Shown here piece by piece: positions 25,123 through 29,677 of a DNA stretch of 29,677 bases (within the stretch, counting starts at the first letter, position 1; the number at the start of each line of letters is the position of its first letter). Made by a program: the position numbers and the translations under genes. Under the pieces are notes generated by a model. The model had not been told where the DNA came from. It did not search any database and saw only the letters and a program-made list of their open reading frames with translations. This DNA is from Sphingomonadales bacterium UBA7471 (GTDB lineage: Bacteria; Pseudomonadota; Alphaproteobacteria; Sphingomonadales; Sphingomonadaceae), in contig DLOZ01000019.1 in assembly GCA_002479765.1 (NCBI GenBank), forward strand, positions 1 to 29,677, given 5' to 3'.

Positions 25123-25956
25123 CTATCCCGAATGTCCCACAAAATCCCCGGATAGGGAATCGCTTTTGTGCAAGCGCGCCAGCAATGATTCCACCCACGC
25201 CAAATTGCCGAATTCATCGCCGCCGGTCAGCACGCGCATGCCCCGTCCTTCCCAATAGACCGTATCGAGTAAATCGGCGTCGGCGATGAGCAAAGCGCGA
25301 CCTTTGCCAATCGTGCAATCCGCCAAAAGACCGCCCTCCTCTATCGCACATCGCGCTGAACCGCCGCGCCCGATCTTCAGCCACTCGCCGGGCGTCTGCG
25401 TACGGACGCTCAGCTGGCCAATCTTGCGGATAGCCATCGGCTCCGCATCGGCAATGGGCAGCACAAGCTCAAGGCCCCAATGCGCAAATAAGGGCGATAG
25501 CATTGATGTGAACAACGGCCTGCGCTTATCACCCAATGGATAAAGGCTTCCCCACTGCAGCGCAGGATCGGCGAGGATCAATATCCGCCCGCCCTTGCGC
25601 ACCCAGCTATCGAGTTGGACAAGCTCGGCCGGGCTAAATGCCCGCGGCTGCGCCAACAACAGGATACGGCGTTTCGCAAGGTCGCGCACATCATCGAGCG
25701 GCTGCACATCATAGCTTTGACTGAGCCGCGCGAACGCGGGGTGCGGCTGCGCATCTTCGGCAAGATCCGCCTCAACGCCGCCCTCGCTCCATTGCAGCGG
25801 CAACGTGGTCATCAACCCCAAGCTTGGTTTTGGGCCATCGGGCGCAGGCCGGGTAAAGGCATAAGCCAGCAACGACGACATGAGCAGCAGCACAAGGGCG
25901 AGCAGCAGCAAAAGCGGGCGCCTTTTGCCGCCGAAACGCACTCTCACGTTCGTCAT
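25123..25956 (-). CDS. Membrane-anchored GldG/DUF4350-like protein
   Basis: A 277-residue protein with a basic start, one membrane segment at about 14-34 and a periplasmic domain. The stretches RRILLLAQPRAFSPAELVQL and LDSWVRKGGRILILADPA resemble the ThuA/GldG-type fold found in DUF4350 and in the periplasmic part of GldG-like ABC components. No catalytic residues could be assigned. DUF4350 proteins often occur with MoxR and DUF58 genes, but none is present here. It follows the 91-residue membrane protein by 5 nt and is the end of the cysK-led group. Function unknown; family call is by eye. Confidence 0.65.
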   Translation of the reverse strand: MTNVRVRFGGKRRPLLLLLALVLLLMSSLLAYAFTRPAPDGPKPSLGLMTTLPLQWSEGGVEADLAEDAQPHPAFARLSQSYDVQPLDDVRDLAKRRILLLAQPRAFSPAELVQLDSWVRKGGRILILADPALQWGSLYPLGDKRRPLFTSMLSPLFAHWGLELVLPIADAEPMAIRKIGQLSVRTQTPGEWLKIGRGGSARCAIEEGGLLADCTIGKGRALLIADADLLDTVYWEGRGMRVLTGGDEFGNLAWVESLLARLHKSDSLSGDFVGHSG

Positions 25957-25961
25957 AATGG

Positions 25962-26237
25962 TTACTGCGGCCGGCCGCGCGGTGGTGTGGCGCTCTTCGG
26001 CGGCGTCGCGCTTTCATCCTTGGCCACCGGAGTCACGCCCAGTTCAGCCAGTGGCTCATCCGGCGTTTGTTTCTTCAATTCGGTTATTGGGGTCGCCTCC
26101 ATGGCACCCGGCACCTGCGCACTGTCGCTGACGCGATCCAAGACCATCGTCGCCAAGGTCACGAACAGGAGCACGACGACCAAGCCAACGACGCCGACCT
26201 GAATACGCTGAATTGCGGATTGCTTTTGCTCAACCAA
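25962..26237 (-). CDS. Small single-pass membrane protein, unknown
   Basis: A 91-residue protein with a short N-terminus (MVEQKQSAIQRIQ), one membrane segment at about 12-33 (IQVGVVGLVVVLLFVTLATM), and a Pro, Thr and Lys-rich periplasmic tail ending PPKSATPPRGRPQ. The start is a TTG at 26237 with AGGAG 7 nt upstream; the longer frame to 26327 would run 60 bp into cysK and lacks such a site. It lies 29 bp after cysK and 5 nt before the GldG-like gene, so it is probably cotranscribed with both. No family recognised. Confidence 0.7.
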   Translation of the reverse strand: MVEQKQSAIQRIQVGVVGLVVVLLFVTLATMVLDRVSDSAQVPGAMEATPITELKKQTPDEPLAELGVTPVAKDESATPPKSATPPRGRPQ

Positions 26238-26266
26238 CTGCGATCTCCTGTAAACCGTCGAACGCG

Positions 26267-27268
26267 TTATCGCGCCGCACCGTCCATTTGCCAAGGCATG
26301 GGGTCTAGATTTTTGCTGCGCATCCATGCCGGATTATAAATCGTCGACAGATACCGGAAACCCGTGTCGCACAATATCGTTGCGATACGCGCATGTGGCC
26401 CAAGCTGTTTGCCCAAGGCGACCGCACCGGCGACGTTAATGCCGGACGACAGGCCAAGGCAAAGCCCCTCCTCCGCCAACAAACGCCGGACCCATAGCAT
26501 GCCCTCTTCGTCCGATATGCGGAACTGCGTATCAATCGGCGCACCATCGAGATTGGCGGTGATGCGTCCCTGCCCAATGCCTTCGGCAACCGACGTGCCT
26601 TCCGCGCTTAATTCGCCATTGGCATAATAATTATACAGCGATGCACCATGCGGGTCGGTTAAGGCGATGGTGACATTTTCATCCTTCGCCTTCAGGCCGA
26701 GCCCTACGCCAGCGATGGTGCCGCCGGTCCCTGCGGCGCAGGTAAAGCCATCAACCCGGCCCTCCATTTGCGCCCAGATTTCTTCGGCCGTGGTTTCGAT
26801 ATGCGCGCGGCGGTTGGCGATATTATCAAACTGGTTCGCCCACACCGCATTGTCGGTTTCTTCCGCCAAACGGCGCGATGTGTGCACAAAATGCCCGGGG
26901 TTGGAATAAGGCGCAGCAGGGACAAGCACGAGCTCCGCGCCAAGCGCGCGCAACGTGTCTTTCTTCTCCTGGCTTTGCGTTTCGGGCATGACGATGATCG
27001 TCTTATACCCCAGCGCATTGGCCACCAGCGCAAGGCCGATACCGGTATTACCCGCCGTCCCTTCCACAATCGTGCCGCCGGGCTGCAACAGCCCCTGCCG
27101 TTCGGCATCGCGCACAATGTATAATGCCGCGCGATCTTTGACCGATGCACCGGGATTGGCAAATTCGCACTTGCCAAAAATGTCGCAACCCGCCGCATCG
27201 CTTGGGCCTTTCAGGCGAACGAGCGGTGTGTTGCCAATCAAATCTAATGTCGAGCGGAGCATGTTCAT
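26267..27268 (-). CDS. cysK: Cysteine synthase A-like PLP enzyme
   Basis: A 333-residue fold-type II PLP enzyme that likely makes cysteine from O-acetylserine and sulfide. The PLP lysine is K44 in NPGASVKDRAAL, the phosphate loop is EGTAGNTGIG (69-78), and the substrate loop is CAAGTGGTIAGVG. The EGTAGNTG form is common in alphaproteobacterial cysteine synthases and also in CBS-like enzymes, so a cystathionine beta-synthase or other O-acetylserine sulfhydrylase role is possible. ATGs at 27268 and 27262 are both open, neither with a strong ribosome binding site. Divergent from the TonB receptor. Confidence 0.88.
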   Translation of the reverse strand: MNMLRSTLDLIGNTPLVRLKGPSDAAGCDIFGKCEFANPGASVKDRAALYIVRDAERQGLLQPGGTIVEGTAGNTGIGLALVANALGYKTIIVMPETQSQEKKDTLRALGAELVLVPAAPYSNPGHFVHTSRRLAEETDNAVWANQFDNIANRRAHIETTAEEIWAQMEGRVDGFTCAAGTGGTIAGVGLGLKAKDENVTIALTDPHGASLYNYYANGELSAEGTSVAEGIGQGRITANLDGAPIDTQFRISDEEGMLWVRRLLAEEGLCLGLSSGINVAGAVALGKQLGPHARIATILCDTGFRYLSTIYNPAWMRSKNLDPMPWQMDGAAR

Positions 27269-27359
27269 AGCCGAGATAGTTAGTCGCCTTGTTGGCCGTC
27301 CGCAACCCAGTGTCGCGCAAAGGGCAGTCTTCGGCGCGCCGCCATATGGGAATTAGGTA

Positions 27360-27386
27360 TTGATATATTATATCATATTCTATATT
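27360..27386 (+). promoter_or_regulatory. Candidate receptor promoter overlapped by the palindrome
   Basis: TTGATA (27360-27365) and TATATT (27381-27386) could be -35 and -10 with a short 15-bp spacer, about 45 bp before the receptor ATG. TATAGT (27395-27400) is an alternative -10. A minus-strand TATAAT (27372-27367) in the same place could serve cysK. Confidence 0.35.
27361..27375. promoter_or_regulatory. Zur-like 7-1-7 palindrome
   Basis: TGATATA-T-TATATCA is a perfect 15-bp palindrome in the 164-bp gap between cysK and the receptor. It differs at one base per half from the enterobacterial Zur core TGTTATA-N-TATAACA and at two per half from Fur 7-1-7 (TGATAAT-N-ATTATCA). With a His-rich receptor downstream, zinc control by Zur is the best guess. 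The 91 bp between it and cysK show nothing further. Confidence 0.55.
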
Positions 27387-27432
27387 GATCGCTCTATAGT
27401 CGCCAAATGCATGACAGGATCAAACCAATCCC

Positions 27433-29571
27433 ATGAAATTCCCCCGCTTTCACGTTTTCGCCGCCAGCATGACAGCATTGTCGGTTGCGCTGTCTGTACC
27501 CGCTTATGCCCAGCAAACGGGCGGCACCGGCGCTTCAGCAGCCGCGCCGCAGACAGATGATTTTCACAGCACTGAAGAAATCGTTGTCACTGCACCTTAT
27601 GTCGAGCGGCTCGATATTCTGTCCGGAACCTCCGCGGTGACAGGGGACATATTGGCCGAGAAAACCCGCGCGCAATTGGGTGACATTCTTTCCAGCCTGC
27701 CCGGCGTGTCGGCCACCAGCTTTTCCCCCGGCGCATCGCGGCCGGTGCTGCGCGGATATCAGGGCAACCGTGTCGCCGTTCTCACCGACGGCATTGGCAA
27801 TATTGACGCGTCCAACACCTCTGCCGACCATGCGGTCACCATCGATACGCTGACCGTTGAGCGCATCGAAGTGCTTCGGGGTCCGGCGGTCCTTTTATTT
27901 GGTGGCCAAGCCGTTGGCGGCGCCGTCAACGCGCTCGACAAGCGCATTCCGCGTTCGGTTCCCGATGAAGCCGTGCATGTCGATGCACTTGCGGGTTATG
28001 GCAGCGCGGCGCGCGATTGGTCCGGCGGGGCATCGGTTGATGTGCCGCTGACCGACCGTGTTGTCGTCCATCTGGATGGCAGCTATCGCAACAGCGATGA
28101 TCTGCGCACCGGCGGCTATATCCTTTCGCCATCATTGCGCGCCGAGGTGCTGGATCTCGCGGCGGAAGAGGCCAGTGAAGGCCATCTCGAAGAGGCCGCC
28201 GAAGCACGCGAACTGGCCGACCAACGCGGCCGCATTCCCAACAGCGCGGTGAAAAGCTGGACCGCAGCAGGCGGCATCGCCTTTATCGACGAAGGCGGCA
28301 ATATCGGCCTGTCCTACAGCATTTATGACACCAATTACGGCATCCCTGCCCGCCCCGGCAGTGGGCATGCACATGCACATGGCGATGGCGACGAAGAGGA
28401 AGTGCCTGTAACCATTGGCATGCGGCAATATCGTTTCGATTTCCGCGGCGAATTGGATTTGGGCGATGGCATGTTTGACAAGCTGCGCCTGCGGGCGGGC
28501 TATGCCAATTACAGCCACACCGAATTTGAAGGCCCCGAGATCGGCACCATTTTCAACAGCAAGGGGATTGAGGCCCGCGCTGAATTTATCCAGAATGACC
28601 GTGGCGGCTGGCGCGGCGCGAGCGGCGTGCAGTATCAATCCCGCAAACTGGACGCGATTGGTGCGGAAGCGTTCGTCCCGCCAAACAAGAGCCGGCAATT
28701 TGGATTGTTCACCTTGCAGGAATTCACCGCTGGAAATCTCGACGCCGAAGTTGCTTTGCGCTTTGACACCGCCGAACTGCGCGCAGATATATTGGGCATC
28801 AGCCGGTCGTTCAACAATGTCTCCAGCGCGTTTGGCGTTGGGTACCATATCAGCGATTTGAAGATCGGCGCGAACCTGTCACGCACGGGCCGCGCGCCAG
28901 CGGCCGAGGAGTTATTCTCCAACGGTCCGCATATCGCGACGCAGGCATTTGAAGTCGGCGACCCGTTGCTGAAGAGCGAGCGGGCGTGGAATGGCGAGCT
29001 GTACGCGCGTTATGATACGGCGGACACCGCATTCAACCTGACCCTGTACACCAACCGGTTCGACAATTTCATTTATGAAGCGGAAACAGGCGCCGTTGAG
29101 GACGCCCTGCCCGTGTTCCAATATTTTCAGGACGATGCCAAGGTTTGGGGCGTCGAGTTTCAGGGATCGCAAAATGTCGCGCGCTTTGGCGATGTTGATC
29201 TGAAAGTCGATGCCGTAGCCGATTATACGCGGGCCAAAATCTCCGGCGGTGCGGGCAATATCCCGCGCATTCCACCCTTGCGTGTGTTGGGCGGCGTGGA
29301 ACTGAACGGCGCACGCCTTGACCTGCGCGGTGAAGTCGAATGGAGCGATGCCCAGACAAAAACAGCGCCATTTGAAACCGCAACCGATGGTTTCACTTTG
29401 GTCAATGCGACCGCGACATGGCGTCCATTTGGCAGCGATCGCAACATATCGCTGATTGCATCGGCAAACAATATTTTCGACGTTGTCGCCCGCCGGTCGG
29501 CATCTTTCACGAAAGATTTTGTCCCGCTGTCCGGTCGCGATTTCCGTCTGTCCGCGCGTATCAGCTTTTAA
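27433..29571 (+). CDS. znuD: TonB-dependent outer-membrane receptor, probably zinc (ZnuD type)
   Basis: A 712-residue receptor. Signal peptide 1-26 (AYA|QQ), TonB-box region around STEEIVVTAP (46-55), and plug domain to about 170 (LGDILSSLPGVSA, VLRGYQGNRVAVLTDGI, IEVLRGPAVLLFGGQAVGG). The barrel follows and ends in LSGRDFRLSARISF with a terminal Phe, the outer-membrane assembly signal. An extracellular loop at about 310-325 (GHAHAHGDGDEEE; His at 312, 314, 316) and the Glu/Ala-rich segment 236-262 before IPNS are typical of ZnuD-like receptors. The metal is inferred, not shown. A Zur-like site lies upstream. It is the only plus-strand gene. Confidence 0.88.
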   Translation: MKFPRFHVFAASMTALSVALSVPAYAQQTGGTGASAAAPQTDDFHSTEEIVVTAPYVERLDILSGTSAVTGDILAEKTRAQLGDILSSLPGVSATSFSPGASRPVLRGYQGNRVAVLTDGIGNIDASNTSADHAVTIDTLTVERIEVLRGPAVLLFGGQAVGGAVNALDKRIPRSVPDEAVHVDALAGYGSAARDWSGGASVDVPLTDRVVVHLDGSYRNSDDLRTGGYILSPSLRAEVLDLAAEEASEGHLEEAAEARELADQRGRIPNSAVKSWTAAGGIAFIDEGGNIGLSYSIYDTNYGIPARPGSGHAHAHGDGDEEEVPVTIGMRQYRFDFRGELDLGDGMFDKLRLRAGYANYSHTEFEGPEIGTIFNSKGIEARAEFIQNDRGGWRGASGVQYQSRKLDAIGAEAFVPPNKSRQFGLFTLQEFTAGNLDAEVALRFDTAELRADILGISRSFNNVSSAFGVGYHISDLKIGANLSRTGRAPAAEELFSNGPHIATQAFEVGDPLLKSERAWNGELYARYDTADTAFNLTLYTNRFDNFIYEAETGAVEDALPVFQYFQDDAKVWGVEFQGSQNVARFGDVDLKVDAVADYTRAKISGGAGNIPRIPPLRVLGGVELNGARLDLRGEVEWSDAQTKTAPFETATDGFTLVNATATWRPFGSDRNISLIASANNIFDVVARRSASFTKDFVPLSGRDFRLSARISF

Positions 29572-29576
29572 CGGTC

Positions 29577-29590
29577 AGCGGGCGACCGCT
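29577..29590 (+). terminator. Weak hairpin after the receptor gene
   Basis: AGCGG-GCGA-CCGCT forms a 5-bp stem with a GNRA-type loop 6 nt after the stop codon. No U run follows, so termination is doubtful. Confidence 0.25.
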
Positions 29591-29611
29591 TCACCTGATA
29601 AAGGGATAATC

Positions 29612-29641
29612 TTTCCTACACCGGTAAGATTATTTCCTACA
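29612..29641. promoter_or_regulatory. Direct repeat with 9-12-9 geometry
   Basis: TTTCCTACA occurs at 29612-29620 and 29633-29641, separated by exactly 12 bp. Paired 9-bp direct repeats with a 12-bp spacer are the layout of LytTR-type regulator sites, although the sequence is not their consensus. It lies between the receptor stop and the window edge, perhaps in the control region of the next gene. No gene is visible in these last 106 bp. Confidence 0.35.
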
Positions 29642-29677
29642 GAAAATGAACGCGCACGTGCTGCGTGCAAAAAGGGG

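Noticed and set aside
27361..27375. Reading the palindrome as a Fur box
   Set aside because: It differs at two bases per half from the Fur 7-1-7 site but at only one from the Zur core, and the receptor has a His-rich loop typical of zinc uptake. Fur is not fully excluded.
1..29677. Mobile elements, prophage, CRISPR arrays, defence genes, tRNA or rRNA
   Set aside because: None seen. Gene order is housekeeping throughout, strand use is uniform, and no transposase, integrase or spaced repeat array is present.

Overview
The window reads as chromosomal DNA of an alphaproteobacterium, most likely order Sphingomonadales (Sphingorhabdus/Sphingopyxis-like). This is inferred from protein flavour (FtsA, MraY, MurE and ZnuD-type receptor sequences, a split GcvPA) and the gene order mraZ-rsmH-ftsL-ftsI-murE-murF-mraY-murD-ftsW-murG-murC-murB-ddl-ftsQ-ftsA-ftsZ; no database search was possible. 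Everything except the last gene is on the minus strand, so transcription runs from high to low coordinates.

Layout, right to left in transcription order. (1) 24834 to 6415: a complete division and cell wall (dcw) cluster of 16 genes. It makes the peptidoglycan precursor from UDP-MurNAc to lipid II (MurB, MurC, MurD, MurE, MurF, Ddl, MraY, MurG), polymerises and crosslinks it at the septum (FtsW, FtsI), and builds the divisome (FtsL-like, FtsQ, FtsA, FtsZ), with MraZ and RsmH in front. Starts chosen by ATGA, TAATG or TAGTG junctions show almost every neighbouring pair from mraZ to ftsA overlapping. The only gap in that run is 5 nt (ftsW/murG); a 104-bp gap precedes ftsZ. (2) 6308 to 2811: an exported TPR-SPOR protein, a dGTPase-family HD phosphohydrolase (dgt) and a small atypical SDR. 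(3) 2770 to 1: a tandem glycine riboswitch followed by gcvT-gcvH-gcvPA (glycine cleavage system), the last cut by the window edge. (4) 27268 to 25123: a cysteine-synthase-like gene, a 91-aa single-pass membrane protein and a membrane-anchored GldG/DUF4350-like protein. (5) 27433 to 29571, plus strand: a TonB-dependent receptor with a His-rich loop, probably for zinc (ZnuD type), behind a Zur-like palindrome.

Intergenic regions are short. The two richest are the 288 bp in front of mraZ (AT-rich promoter zone, a 10-bp-phased GGG array that looks like MraZ operators, and a perfect 22-bp palindrome) and the 164 bp between cysK and the receptor (a perfect 15-bp 7-1-7 palindrome).

No undescribed multi-gene system was recognised. 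The most checkable new points are regulatory: the MraZ-box array, the palindrome in the presumed mraZ leader, the riboswitch whose P1 helix runs into the gcvT ribosome binding site, the Zur-like box lying in a divergent promoter, and a 9-12-9 direct repeat at the right edge. At protein level, FtsA has an altered phosphate-2 motif and the FtsL-like protein has a long repeat-expanded tail.
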